DNA of 64,000 nucleotides, from the NCBI RefSeq assembly GCF_030272615.1, contig NC_081405.1, forward strand, positions 573,098,252 to 573,162,251, in the 5' to 3' direction. The position numbers and the translations under genes are program-made. The notes under the pieces are model-generated. The model searched no databases. It saw only the letters and a list, made by a program, of their open reading frames with translations, and was not told the origin of the DNA. Position 1 is the stretch's first letter. Each line of letters starts with the position of its first letter. This DNA is from Cryptomeria japonica. Taxonomy: Eukaryota; Streptophyta; Pinopsida; Cupressales; Cupressaceae. Positions 48,539-60,119 of the stretch are shown piece after piece.

Positions 48539-49612
48539 TAATCAACATTAGTATAGTCTTGCAAAGTTAAATTTCCTTTCTTTGGGTACCATAAGCCATG
48601 ATTGAGTGTTCCCTACAGATACTTGAATATTCTCCTCACCGCAATGACATGTGATTGCTTAGGAGCTTCTTGGATTCTTGCAACCATGCACACTACTTGA
48701 ACTATATCTGGCCTTGATGTTGTTAGATATAGAAAAACTCCCAATCATTGATCTATACAAAGTCTGATCTACACTGGGTGATTCATCATCCTTACTTATC
48801 TTGCATCCAGTCACCATAGGTGTACTCACTGGCTTGCTGTCCTCCATTTGAAACTTCTTCAACATGTTCCTAGCAGACATGGTTTGAGAAATAAATATGC
48901 CCTTATCTAACTAAAAAATTTGCAAACCAAAAAAATATGACAACTCTCCAAGTAAAGACATCTCAAACTCAGACTACATTTGATCAACAAATTTGTTACA
49001 TAGAACATCTTTATTGCCTGCAAAATAATATAATCTACATATACAACCACTATGATCATAAGATTACCATCTTCTTTGATATACAAGTTTCTATCAAGAC
49101 ACCCCTTTTTAAAACCTTGCTGATGTAAGTACTTATCTAGCCTAGAATACCATGTTCTAAGCCCCTGGTTTAGAGCATGCAAAGCTTTTCTCAATCTGCA
49201 TACAAAATTCTCATTTTCATGTAGCTAAAAAGCTTTAGGTTGCTTAATATAGACCTCTTCTTCAAGATTTCCATTCTAGAATACAAATTTGACATCCATT
49301 TGATATACTTTGTATCCTTTATAGATTGAGAATGCTAAGAACATCTTTATAGCTTCAATCCTTCCAACTGGTGCAAACATTTCTTCAAAATCTATGCCCT
49401 CTACCTAAGCATATCCCTTGCATATAGGAATTTCCTTGTTCCTTATTACCTTTCTTTCTTCTTTCATCTTGTTCCTATAGACCCACTTAGTGCCAATAAC
49501 ATTGTTGTCTACTAGCCTAGGAACCAAATCCCAAGTCTTGTTCTTCTCTATTTGTTACAACTCTTCTTCCATGGCCTTCACCCACTTCTCACTCTTGCTA
49601 GCCTCATCATAT
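48539..49612 (-). pseudogene. Element H reverse transcriptase, C-terminal and middle part
   Basis: On the minus strand from 49612: KWVKAMEEEL, the linker [44 protein letters not shown], then KALHALNQGLRTWYSRLDKYL and VVYVDYIIL (49194-48907), where the catalytic VDD reads VDY. The frame 48880-48659 has KPVSTPMVTG and LYRSMIG, the start of the connection to RNase H. Stops and small deletions are numerous. It is cut by G on one side and B1 on the other. Confidence 0.87.
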
Positions 49613-50458
49613 TGTTAAGTGGTTCAGATAACCAAAAGACAACTAAGACTGGGGGGGGGGGAATCAGTTGTCACAAATTACCAGAAGTATTAGCAATTTA
49701 AACTTTAATACCAGAACCTGAAACAATAATAGTGGAATATCAGTTAATCAATTAAGCATAAACAATAATCATACAATAAAATCCATCCATACAACACCAA
49801 GATTTGTACATGGAAAACCCAGTAAAGGGAAAAGCCACAGTGGGAAGCCTACCCATAGTCAAATAATACTTATGCAGTAAGTATTTGAATTACAATGAAG
49901 GGGCCTACACTTGCAGGAAGGCAAATAGCCTAGAGCACATTGCTCATCACAAAAGGAGCCACACTAACTACATATAAATCCAGACTACAATCTGGAGAAG
50001 TGTTGAACTACAAAAGATAGCATCTCCTATGCCTGAGTATAGTTCCGGTTAAGCTCAATACCAGAGGATTAAATCCTTTTAAATAAACCTAATTTGATCT
50101 CTAATAATCAACCAACTACTCTTCCTGAATGATATTACATTATTCACATATTATATTCCTTGACCTCTTACATTAACCATGATGATCTACAATGAACTCT
50201 TACATCTATATATACAAACTATCGACCATAAACAATCAGGTCGGCTACTAGATAATAAACCACATATTTACAAACCATGTCAGCCTTAGACCAAACAAGT
50301 AATATCAACACATAAGACATCTCAAAAATACATCAATAGGTCCTATCCACATGTTACATTAAAGTCGGTCCATAACCTAGATCAACTGGGACCAAGTATC
50401 CACATGTTACATTAAAACATCAATGTAACACATTATCAATTCCACCAAATGGCCAACA
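49613..50458 (-). repeat. 3' LTR of B1, with internal deletion
   Basis: 846 bp, versus 1213 bp in the 5' LTR. The missing part is in U3. At the break, TATCCACATGTTACATTAAA (50344-50363) is repeated at 50397-50416, which looks like filler DNA copied from nearby. The G-rich tract near 49651-49661 and the GGGAAAAGCCACAGTGGG block at about 49828-49845 are the common modules. Confidence 0.88.
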
Positions 50459-50460
50459 AT

Positions 50461-50669
50461 CTCCCCCTTTGGCATTGATGGCAACACTAGATGTGAAAAA
50501 CATCTATGTACCAAGAAATGCCAAACAAGTCTCCCCTTGTGGAAGATAGCCAACAATCACCCGCATATAGCTCTGAATATCTCTCCCTTTTACTTTTCAT
50601 ATCTCTTCCCATTTGACATTTATCATTTTCTTTCTTTAACTTTTTCACATCAATATCTCTCCCCCTTTG
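50461..50669 (-). other. Multiplied polypurine tracts of B1
   Basis: Minus-strand purine tracts at 50461-50470 (next to the LTR), 50531-50538 and 50657-50669. This is the Sirevirus type of arrangement. Confidence 0.75.
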
Positions 50670-50786
50670 ACATCATTGCCAGAAATCTAATAGAAATATC
50701 AAAGCAAAAACATAAGCCTCTGAATCTCAAAGTTGACTACCCCCCCTGAGAAGTAGCATCCCACATTAGTGCTGGAATGAATAGTA

Positions 50787-51588
50787 TCAGATAATGCATG
50801 TCATACTGACGCCAAACCGCATCAATCCAGTCTCTACCAGAGGGGCAGAAACTGCCAATCTATCTCTCAGGTACTCAAATGATTCCTTGGATAAAGTTTT
50901 CATGAAAATATCTGCAATTTGGTCTTTAGTTTTCATATAAACCAGTCTAACTTCATTTTCTTCCACCTTATCCTTCCAAAAGTTATACTTGATAGATATG
51001 TGCTTTGTCTTATAATAAAATACCAGATTCTTTGATATATCAATAGCAATGAACTTATCATAGTGAATAGCTACCAGTGCATCACAATCCACCTTTATAT
51101 CATTCAATATTTGCTTCATCCATAAAACTTGTGTAAAATTAGTAGCAACAACAACATACTTAGCTTCAATAGTAGATATAGAAGTACATGACTATTTCTT
51201 GTTGATCCATGAAATGAACTTATTTCTAAGAAAAAAAAGCTCCACCAGAAGTACTTTTCTAGTCATCAACATCTTCAGCCCATTCAGCATCTGTATATGC
51301 ACATAAAGTAAAGTTATCATCCTTAGGGTACCACAAGCCATATTCTGATGTACCTTGCAAGTACCTAAAAATCCTTTTCACCGCCATCTCATGATTTTCT
51401 CTAGGATCACTTTGAAAGCTTGAAACAATACAAACAACATTCATAATGTCATGCCTAGTTTGAGTCAAATAAAGAAGATCTCCAATCATAGATTTGTATC
51501 TTGTAGGATTCATCGGTGCAAAGACATCTTTTCTTGTTAATTTCTCACTTGTAATCATAGGAGTACTTACCGGTTTAGAATCTCTCAT
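50787..51588 (-). pseudogene. B1 RNase H and connection
   Basis: The minus-strand frame 51588-51259 (KPVSTPMITSEKL, TRYKSMIGDLLYLTQTRHDIM, RIFRYLQGTSEYGLWYPKDD, AYTDAEW) and 51119-50787 (LWMKQILNDI, KTKHISIKYNFW, DQIADIFMKTLS). The catalytic Asp-Asn-Ser motif reads YDKFIAI, so one Asn/Ser pair is lost; a stop separates the halves near 51260. The pol stop is at 50787. Confidence 0.88.
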
Positions 51589-51651
51589 ACTAAATTTCTT
51601 TAATAATTCCTTAGCATATTTAGTTTGATAGATAAAAATACCTTTCTCAGT

Positions 51652-52560
51652 CTAAGTAATCTGCAAACCTAAGGAAAATTTCTTCTCACCAATCACAGAC
51701 ATCTCAATTTCTTTCTCCATATTCTTAAAAAATTCTATGCATAATTTATTTTCACCTCCAAAAATAATATCATCAACAAATACTTGAACAATTAGTATAT
51801 CATCATTAGTGATTTTATAATATAAATTACTATCAACACTGCCCTTAGTAAAACCAAGCTTCATAAGATATTTATCCAACCTTGCATACCAAGCTCTAGG
51901 TGCTTTTTTCAATCCATATAAAGCTTTCCTTAAGCTGTAAACCTTATCTATATCATCTGATAGTGAAAAACCATCAGGTTGCCTAATATAAACTTCCTCA
52001 TCAAGATCCCCATTAAAAAATGCACATTTAACATCCATCTCATAAACCTTGTAGTTTTTGTAAGCAACAAAGGCAAGAAATAATCTTACAACTTCAATCC
52101 TAGCTACAGGTGCAAAAGTCTCTCCATAATCAATTCCTTCCTTTTGAGAATATCCTTTACAAACCAATCTATCCTTATTCCTTATAACTTTACCATCCTA
52201 ATTCAATTTATTCCTAAAAACCCATTTAGTTCCAATGACATTTTTATTTTTAGGCCAGGTAACCAAAGTCCATGTGTTATTTTTCTCAACCTAATCTAAT
52301 TCTTCTTCCATAGATTTTAACCAATGTTCATCTTTACATGCTTCAATTGCTGATACCGGTTCAACTTGTATAATTAAAAATACTTCATTAGTTTCTAGTC
52401 TTCTTCTTGTCATCACTCCATTGCTCTTATCCCCAATGATTTGATCTTCATAATGATTCAATCGCACATACCTAGGAGTCTTCTGACTCTCTATTCCTCT
52501 TCCTTTTTCTTTAGTTACTGTATAATTATCTGATGTTACCAGAGTAACTGATTAAACTCT
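51652..52560 (-). pseudogene. B1 reverse transcriptase
   Basis: The frame 52167-51652 holds [54 protein letters not shown] and FVDDIIFG, the intact catalytic Asp pair. Upstream to 52560 the degenerate linker WLKSMEEEL, NTWTLV, VIGTKWVFRNKL continues in the same order as other Copia elements. Stops at several Gln codons. The enzyme would copy the RNA into DNA. Confidence 0.9.
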
Positions 52561-53300
52561 CTATTTTGGTAAAGGTTCTACTGGTTCAGATATAATCATT
52601 TTCACTGCTAGTTCCTTCTCATAAACTCTGATTTGACTTTTGTTTAGCTCATCTACTTTGACATTAGTACTCTCCACAATTCTTTGCAATCTCTTGTTAT
52701 AACATCTATATGCTTGGCTTTCATTATAATAACCAAGAAATATGCCTTCATCACATCTAGGATCAAATTTCCCAATAGTATCATCTCTCTTGATATAACA
52801 TTTCCTACCAAAAATTCTGAAATACTTAACTATAGGTGTATTGCCAAACCATAATTCATAAGGTGCCCTATCGGTTTCTCCTTTGATATGTACTCTATTG
52901 AATGTATAAACCATTGTACTCACTGCTTCTCTCCGGTAGATATGAGGTAGATTAGCTTCCATCATCATTGTTCTAGAAGCATCCAAGATAGTTTTGTTCT
53001 TTCTTTCCACAACTCCATTCTGCTGAGGTGTCCGGGGAGCATAAAATTATCTTCTTATACCATGCTTGTCACAAAACTTATTAAAATCATCGTATGTGAA
53101 TTCTCCACCATCATCTGATCTCAAACATTTAATCTTCAATCCTGTCTTAGTTTCCACTTTACCCTTAAAGATTTCTAACTTTTCAAATGCTTCAGATTTT
53201 TCTCTCAAAAAAGTAACCCACATCATTCTAGAATAATCATCAATGATTCGCATGCAATATCTATCACAATGAAAACTTTTAACTCAAGCAGAGCCACACA
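52561..53300 (-). pseudogene. B1 integrase
   Basis: Core at 53253-53047 (IDDYSRMMWVTFLREKSEAF, LRSDDGGEF), then a TAA in place of Gln and NGVVERKNKT with the catalytic Glu at about 53010-52980, and the C-terminal domain 53010-52561 (NRVHIKGETDRAPYELWFGN, EGIFLGY). All three acidic residues are present; only the stop separates the pieces. Confidence 0.9.
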
Positions 53301-53930
53301 AATGAGTATGAATAAGAGCAAGAACATCAATTGGTTTATCTTGTATACTCCTAAAAGAGGTTTTGACCTGTTTACCCATTTGACATTATTTACATATCGG
53401 ATTATAGGGCTTCATAATATTAGGTATATTCCTAACTTCCTTAGTTGAACTGATCTTTACAATGCAATCAAAATTAACATGATACAACCTTTTATGCCAT
53501 AGCCAACTCTCATCAATGTGTGTTATCAAACATGTCTTTTCACTAGAGTTCAAATGAAATATATTACCTTTTGTCTGTGTACCGATTGTAATCTCCAAGC
53601 CAAATCTGTTAATGATTCTGCATTTTCCATCCTTGAACTGTAATTGAAATCCCTTATCTACCAATTGTCCTACACTCAGAAGATTATGCTTCAAAACATC
53701 AACATAATAAACATTGTCAGTATTGTTCTTACCATCCAATTATATAGTTCCTTTTCCTTTGATCATACATGCCTTGTCATCTCCAAATCTAACAAGTCCA
53801 CCATCAAATTGTTGCAAGGACAAAAAATTCCCTTTATCTCTAGTCATATGATGTGAAAAACTAATGTTGATTACCTATTCGTCATTGTCCTCAATTTTAA
53901 CAACCAATGCCTTCTCAGGTACATTCTCTT
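53301..53930 (-). pseudogene. B1 protease and integrase N-terminal zinc region
   Basis: On the minus strand, 53900-53845 reads VINISFSHHM where Copia proteases have VIDSGCSHHM, so the catalytic Asp (D to N) and the Ser-Gly are lost. FGDDKACMIKG follows. The frame 53739-53386 continues with YVDVLKHNLLSVGQLVDKGF and WLWHKRLYHVNF, the usual pre-integrase region with His residues. The loss of the active site means this copy could not process its polyprotein. Confidence 0.85.
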
Positions 53931-53999
53931 CTAGTCCCAAATCATCTTCCTTGATATCCAAGAATACCCATTCTTTTCCATTTCTAGATCCACTAGCAG

Positions 54000-55050
54000 A
54001 GTCTTTTGCTTGTTCATCATTTGAATCAGTAATTCCTTCCTCATTAGCTATGTAGCATGCTTTGTCTATGTTTTTATTGTATTTATACTTATTCTGATAT
54101 CTAGGGTTAGGCTTAAATGATCTTTTAACTCTTTCTTCAAATGTTGAATTCCTTTCAGGACATCTAGATGCAAAATGACAAATCTTATTACATGCATAAC
54201 ATTTAAAAGGTCATTTTCCTTCATACTTACTTCCTACTGGTCCTTTCAGTACTCTTCTAGAAAATAGTGCTTCAAGTTACTCAAACTCAACATATTCTCT
54301 CTTCATATCTTCTAATTATTTTGCATTTAAAGCTTTCTAGTCTTGCTTACCGGTTGCAGATGTAGATGCATGAAAAGCAGGTTCAATCTTCACAGCTTTA
54401 GAAGGTCCAAATTCCTCAAGCTCAAAAGAAGATAGTTTTCCAACCAAAGTATCTCTGTTGACAAATGTATTAGCCATTATTCTCAATTCATTAATAACAA
54501 TAGCCTTCATTTTTTAATCTGGTAGTAGGGCTCTTAGGACTTTAGAAAAAATTTCATCTTCGCTCAGAGTTCCACCACAACATTGAATTCCCATAACAAT
54601 CTAATTTACTCTTTCCATAAATGCATTAATCCTTTCATCTTCTTCCATTTTAAGGTTTTCATATCTCACCAGGTAACCATCAAGTTTAGCAATCTTCACT
54701 GTAGGGTCACCTTCATTAAGAGTCTCCAACTTATCCCATATAGCCTTTCCAGATGATTTCTCCGTTAATCCAATTATTTGCTAATCAAAAAGTGCACACA
54801 AGAGGGCTTCTCTTTCTCTACAATCATTCTCAAGCTCCTTGTCCAGGTTAGCCGGAGAAGGATTGCCAGATCCTGAATTATGGGCTATGACAACATTCTG
54901 TGTGATCTCCCAAATCTCCTTGCCAAAACATCTTAGATAAGTCTCCATCTGAATCTTCCATATTATGTAATTTGTTCCATCAAGCCTCGGAATATCTCTT
55001 CGAAAGATAGTTATAAAAGAACTGGATGAACTTGAACTGTTAGTCGCCAT
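54000..55050 (-). pseudogene. B1 gag
   Basis: Starts at 55050 (minus strand) with MATNSSSSSSSF, then LDGTNYIIWKIQMETYL, the Copia gag start. A TAG at 54781 replaces a Gln (FDQQI). It continues through AIWDKLETL, YENLKMEEDERINAFMERVN and VLRALLPD, and a zinc knuckle CYACNKICHFASRC at about 54214-54170 with all Cys/His positions intact. A Ser/Lys/Asp-rich tail leads to the protease. The start lies 45 bases from the primer site. Confidence 0.87.
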
Positions 55051-55094
55051 AGGATCTTCCTCAAGTGGTTAAGCTTTCTGCAGAGAGGACAAAA

Positions 55095-55106
55095 GCTCTG
55101 ATACCA
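55095..55106 (-). other. Primer binding site of B1 (initiator Met tRNA)
   Basis: On the minus strand TGGTATCAGAGC, perfect, two bases from the 5' LTR. Confidence 0.93.
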
Positions 55107-55108
55107 AT

Positions 55109-56321
55109 TGTTAGATAGTTCAGATAATCGAAAGACAACAAAGAGGGGGGGGGTGAAGAAGTTGTTATAGATTATCAGAAGTATTACCATTTTAAAATTT
55201 AATACCGGAACCCAAGACAATAATACTAGAATAGAAGTTAATCAATTAAGCATAAACAATAATCATAGAATAAAAGCTATCCACACAACACCAAGATTTG
55301 TATGTAAAAAACTCGGTAAAGGTAAAAACCATAGTGGGAAGCCTACCCACAGTCAGATAATACTTCTACAATAAGTATGTAAATTACAATGAAGGGGCCT
55401 GAACTTGTAGAAAGGCCTACAACCTAGAGCACACTGCTCATCACAAAAGGAGCCTCACTAACTACATATAAATCTAGACTACAATCTAAAGAAGTGTTGA
55501 ACTACAAAAGATAGCATCTCCTATGCCTGAGTACAGTTCCAGTTAATCTCAATTCCAGTTGACTAAATCTTCTTACATAATCCCAATTTGATCTCCAATG
55601 ATCAACTAACTCTTCTTCTTGAATGATATTACATTATTTGTATATTATATTCATTGACCTCTTATATTAACCATGATGATCTACAATGAGATCTTACATC
55701 TATATATATAAACCCTCGAGCATAAACAATCAGGTCGGCCACCAAATAATAAACTGATTAAATAATTACAAACCATGTCGGCCTTAGAACAAACAAGTAA
55801 TATCAACACATAAGACATCCTATAAATACATCAATAGGTCCTATCCTCATGTTACATTAAAGTCGGTCCATAACCTAGATCAACCGGGACCAATTATAGG
55901 TCCACACGCTTCAATAGTGATCTCCATCCACCAAGTCTCGAACATGATCACCAACAACATCTTGAAACTCCATCAGAAGTTGCACCAACACCACTTATGC
56001 AATTCATCAAAGATCTCCATCAAAAGCTCTGTCGGTGAAACCCTCACCTGAACCAGAAACCTATCTTCTAAGCAAGAAGGATAGCATCCGATCTCTAGAC
56101 CAAAACCAGCTGACCAAATATGAGTATAAGTACCATAAAGAAAACAATTCCTTCACTAGATTATATCGGAGCCTACCGGATCAAGCCGCATCCAAGCTAA
56201 CCAGAAACCACTCAACCTACCAGGACCAAAAGGGTGTCGGTAAAGCATTCAAACATCTAGTGTTGACATCAATGACAAAACATCAATGCAACACATAATC
56301 AATTCCACCAAATGACCAACA
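55109..56321 (-). repeat. 5' LTR of B1
   Basis: 1213 bp, TGTTAGATAG to GACCAACA, full length for family B. It matches B2 (56539-57756) and B3. The ORF at 56035-56298 lies within it and looks like a chance frame. Confidence 0.92.
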
Positions 56322-56326
56322 CATAT

Positions 56327-56538
56327 GTCTTGGGTTCCATTTATGTCATAAGGCAGAAATTTACTTGTTCATTATTCTTTGTTCTCCTTTTTTACACACC
56401 ATCATTCTTGTTTCCTATAATCTGATCCTCGGGGTGATTTTTTTGAACATACTTATTTGGATCTTTGCTCGGTGTCTCTTCTTCTTGTTCACTTTAAGAT
56501 TGTGCTTCCTCTTTCATAAATGGTTCCTCATTCTGATT
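56327..56538 (-). pseudogene. Element H, linker before reverse transcriptase
   Basis: Between B1 and B2. Read from about 56350 on the minus strand it ends in EPKTYDEAS, which continues in frame at 49612 into KSEKWVKAMEEE, the usual Copia block before the reverse transcriptase. The part further upstream is low complexity and acidic, as is common between integrase and reverse transcriptase. B2 is inserted at 56539; the five bases before it are tgatt. Confidence 0.75.
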
Positions 56539-57756
56539 TGTTAGACAATTCAGATAACTAGAAGACAACTGAGAGTGGGGGTGAATCAGTTGTCATAGAT
56601 TATCAGAAGAATTAGCAATTTAAACTTTAATACCGGAACCCAAAACAATAATACCAGAATAGCAGTTAATCCAATTAAGCATAAACAATAATCATAAAAT
56701 AAAAGCCATCCACACAACACCAAAATTTGTACATGTAAAACCTGGTAAAGGGAAAAACCACAATGGGAAGCCTACCCACAGTCAGATAATACTTATAAAG
56801 TAAGTATGCGAGTTACAATGAAGGGGCTTGGAATTGTAGGAAGGCCAACAACCTAGAGCACACTTCTCATCAAAAAAGGAGCCTCACTGACTACATATAA
56901 ATCCAAACTACAATTTGGAGAACTGTTGAACAACAAAGATAGCATCTCCTCTGCCAGAGTATAGTTCCGGTTAAGCTCAATATCGGAGGATTAAATCCTC
57001 TTACATAAACCCAATTCGATCTCCAATGATCGACCAACTACTCCGCCTGAATGATATTACATTAATCACACATTACATTCCTTGGCCATGACCTCTTACA
57101 TTAACCAAGATGATCTACAATGAGATGTTACATCTATATATACAAACCCTCAACCATAAACAATCAAGTTGGCCACCAGACAATAAACTAATTACATAAT
57201 TACAAACCATGTCGGCCTTAGACCAAAACAAGTAATTTCAGGACATAAGACATCCTGAAAATACATCAATAGGTCCAATCCACACGTTACATTAATGCCA
57301 GTCTATAACCTAGATCAACCAAGACCAAGTATTGGTCCACACACTTCAGCAATGATCTCCAAACATCAAGTCTCGAACATGATCACCAAGCACATCCTGA
57401 AACTCTATCAGAAGCTGCACTAATATCACTTATGCAATTCATCAAAGATCTCCATCAAAAGCTCTTCCAGTGAAACCCTCACTGAAACTAGGAACCAATA
57501 TTCTAAGCAAGCAGGATAGCATCCAATCATCAAACCAAAACCAACTGACCAAGTATGAGTATAAGTATCATGAACAAGCCAATTCCATCACCAGATTATA
57601 CCAGAGCCTGTCAAATCATACTGGATCCAAGTTAACTAGAAACCACTTATCCTAACAAGGCGAGAAGGGTGTCGATAAATAATCCAAATAGATAGTGTTG
57701 ACATCAATGACAAAACATAAATGCAACACATAATCAATTCCACCAAATGGCCTATA
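56539..57756 (-). repeat. 3' LTR of B2
   Basis: 1218 bp, TGTTAGACAA to a decayed end CCTATA. Close to the B1 5' LTR along its length. Confidence 0.9.
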
Positions 57757-57757
57757 A

Positions 57758-58006
57758 TCTCCCCCTTTGGCATTGATAGTAACACTAGATGTGGAAAACA
57801 TCTAAGTACCAAGAAATGTAAAGCAAGTCTCCCCTATGGAAGACAACCAACAATCACTTGCATATAGATCTGAATATCAGTATCTCTCCCCCTGTGAATA
57901 ATATTTCTGTAAAGTTCTGAATTTTTTTTACTTTTAATATCTCTCCCCCTTTGACATTTATCATTTTCTTTCTTTAAAATTTTCACATTAATATCTCTCC
58001 CCCTTT
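57758..58006 (-). other. Multiplied polypurine tracts of B2
   Basis: Purine tracts on the minus strand at 57758-57768, 57892-57904, 57941-57953 and 57994-58006. The last two are almost identical and are followed by TTTGACATYWATG. Confidence 0.8.
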
Positions 58007-58126
58007 GACATCAATGCTAGAAATCTGACAGAAATATCAAAGAAAAAACATAAGCCTTTGAATCTCAAAGCTGAGTACTCCTCCTAAGCAATAGCATCCT
58101 ACATCAATGTCAGAATGAATAGTATC

Positions 58127-58912
58127 TTAGATAATGCATGTCAGACTGATGCTAGACCGCATCAATAAAGTCTCTGTCGGAGGGGCAAAAACTCCCAATC
58201 TGTCTCTTAGGTACTCAAATGATTCATTGGATAAAGGTTTAGTGAAAATATCTGCAATCTGCTCTTTAGTGTTCACATAAACTAGTGTGACTTCATTTGC
58301 TTCCACCTTCTCCTTCACAAAGTTATACTTGATAGATATGTGCTTAGTCTTAGAATGAAATACCAGATTCTTTGACATATCAATAGTAGTGAAATTATCA
58401 CAGTGAATAACTACTAATGCATCACAATCCACCTTTATACCCTTCAACATTTTCTTCATCCATAAAAATTGTGTATAGTTAGTAGCAGCAACAACATACT
58501 CATCTTAAGCAATTAATAGAGAAGTACATGATTGTTTCTTGCTGATCCATGAAACCAACTTCTTACAAGAAAGAAAGCTCCTCCGGAAGTACTTTTCTAG
58601 TCATCAACATCTCTAGCCCAATCAGTATCTGTATATGCACATAAAATGAGGTTATCATCCTTAGGATGCCACAAGCCATATTCTGATGTACCTTGCAAGT
58701 ATCTAAAAATCCTTTTCATTGCCATCTCATGATTTTCTCTAGGATCACTCTGAAATCTTGAAACAATACAAACATCATTCATAATGTCAGGCCTACTCTG
58801 AGTCAAAGAGAGCAGACCTCCAATCATAGATTTATATCTTGTAGGATTTACCGGTGCAGAAACATCTGTTCTTGTCAATTTATCACTTGTAACCATAGGA
58901 GTACTTACTAGG
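58127..58912 (-). pseudogene. B2 RNase H and connection
   Basis: Frames 58459-58127 and 58912-58597 match B1 closely (TRYKSMIGGLLSLTQSRPDIM, RIFRYLQGTSEYGLWHPKDD, KTKHISIKYNF, DQIADIFTKPLS-like end). The catalytic block IHCDNF keeps the Asp. Short deletions and stops between 58460 and 58596 break the frame. It is truncated by element I at 58912. Confidence 0.87.
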
Positions 58913-60061
58913 TGTGTGAAAAGTGGACCAGTATCTGCAAGCTGGAATACACAACACTTCAATTAAGTCATTAGATGCTTGGTTAGTAAATCAATAATCA
59001 ATGAATAATAAACCATTACAAAGCGACCCATTGCCTTCTAGTAGATACGAGTTTAGATTGCTCTCAAATTTCTAAGCTATCCAGTGACTAGACAACACCT
59101 AAATGAAGGATTTTTAAATCTATATGAGCATTAACATGAGCTAAATAGATGCAAGATTTAAGCTAGATATGCAAGATTAATCTAACATGATTTAAGAAAT
59201 ATATGAATATTTAAGCTAAATGATTTAAGAAATATGAAATAACTAATATGCAATATCTTAATGCAAATTATCAATGAACCTAGAGCAAAAACAACATAAT
59301 AACAATATATTCTCCAAGATCTTTGAATGAGAGATGAGATCCTGAATTTATAGAAAATTTAGAAAGAAACCAAAGGCTAAGATCAAATGATGATGAGCGG
59401 TCAAGATTTTCCAAGAGGAAGCAAAATCTAGGTGAATTGATGTGATTGGATTCTTTTCTCAGTTTTAAAGGAAATTGAAGTAAAATTAAGATAAAAACAG
59501 AAAAAAAACTGATTTATTCTCTATTTCATTCAATTTTAATATTTAATTGTTTTAATTGCTTTCTTTGAGATTTTTTATCAATTTTTAATTTGTTTTTTCA
59601 AGATTATCTCCAATTGATTTCTTTTCTCAAATTTTAATTCTTTTTTTTGTCAATTAATTCCTTTTTTGATTTATTTCCTTTTTTGAAGATTTGTGCTCAT
59701 AATTTCCAATTCCTCTTTCTTGATTTGTTTCCTTTTTGAAGATTTATGGCAAATTTTATTTATTTTTCAAATTAATTCCTCTTTTTTGATGATTTAATGG
59801 CAAATTGATTTATTTAATTAAATATGCTAGGATATTTAATAAAATAAATAAGATAATTGTTTAAAATGATTTACTTGGAATGATCAATTAATTAAATAAA
59901 TATTTAATTAATATTGAGTGATTAATTTTGCCATGTGGCATTGATGATTTTAGAAATTAATTGTGTGCTCAAGATTTATTTAATTGCCTTTGATTAGGAC
60001 CTTGGTGATGTTGTCGAGATTAGGGGCCCATGGTTTAGATGACCATTTTTAGGGTATTACA
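58913..60061 (-). repeat. 3' LTR of element I
   Basis: About 1149 bp, starts TGTGTGAAAAG, ends GGGTATTACA, directly followed by a pyrimidine run that is the polypurine tract on the minus strand. The inside is AT-rich, with T-rich runs at 59500-59800. Its right partner is not in the window. Confidence 0.7.
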
Positions 60062-60075
60062 TTTGCCCCTCTTTG
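60062..60075 (-). other. Polypurine tract of I
   Basis: CAAAGAGGGGCAAA on the minus strand, directly next to the LTR end. Confidence 0.75.
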
Positions 60076-60119
60076 AATTAATGTGCGAGTAGCGCGTTGG
60101 TTCAAAGAATAGTTGATGT

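Larger units (their letters stand above)
49613..56321 (-). mobile_element. Element B1: complete Sirevirus-like Copia
   Basis: 6.7 kb, perfect duplication catat (49608-49612 and 56322-56326), two LTRs, perfect initiator-Met primer site, gag, protease, integrase, reverse transcriptase, RNase H and several polypurine tracts, all on the minus strand. It is the best-preserved autonomous-type element here, but the protease active site is lost and many stops are present. It lies in the reverse transcriptase linker of H, whose frame resumes on the other side. The 3' LTR has a 370-bp deletion. Confidence 0.93.
56539..58912 (-). mobile_element. Element B2: family B Copia, cut by element I
   Basis: Minus-strand element of the same family as B1. 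Present here are the 3' LTR, the polypurine tracts and the RNase H region. At 58912/58913 a new LTR begins (element I) and the B2 sequence stops within the region before RNase H; the rest should lie right of the window. Confidence 0.85.
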
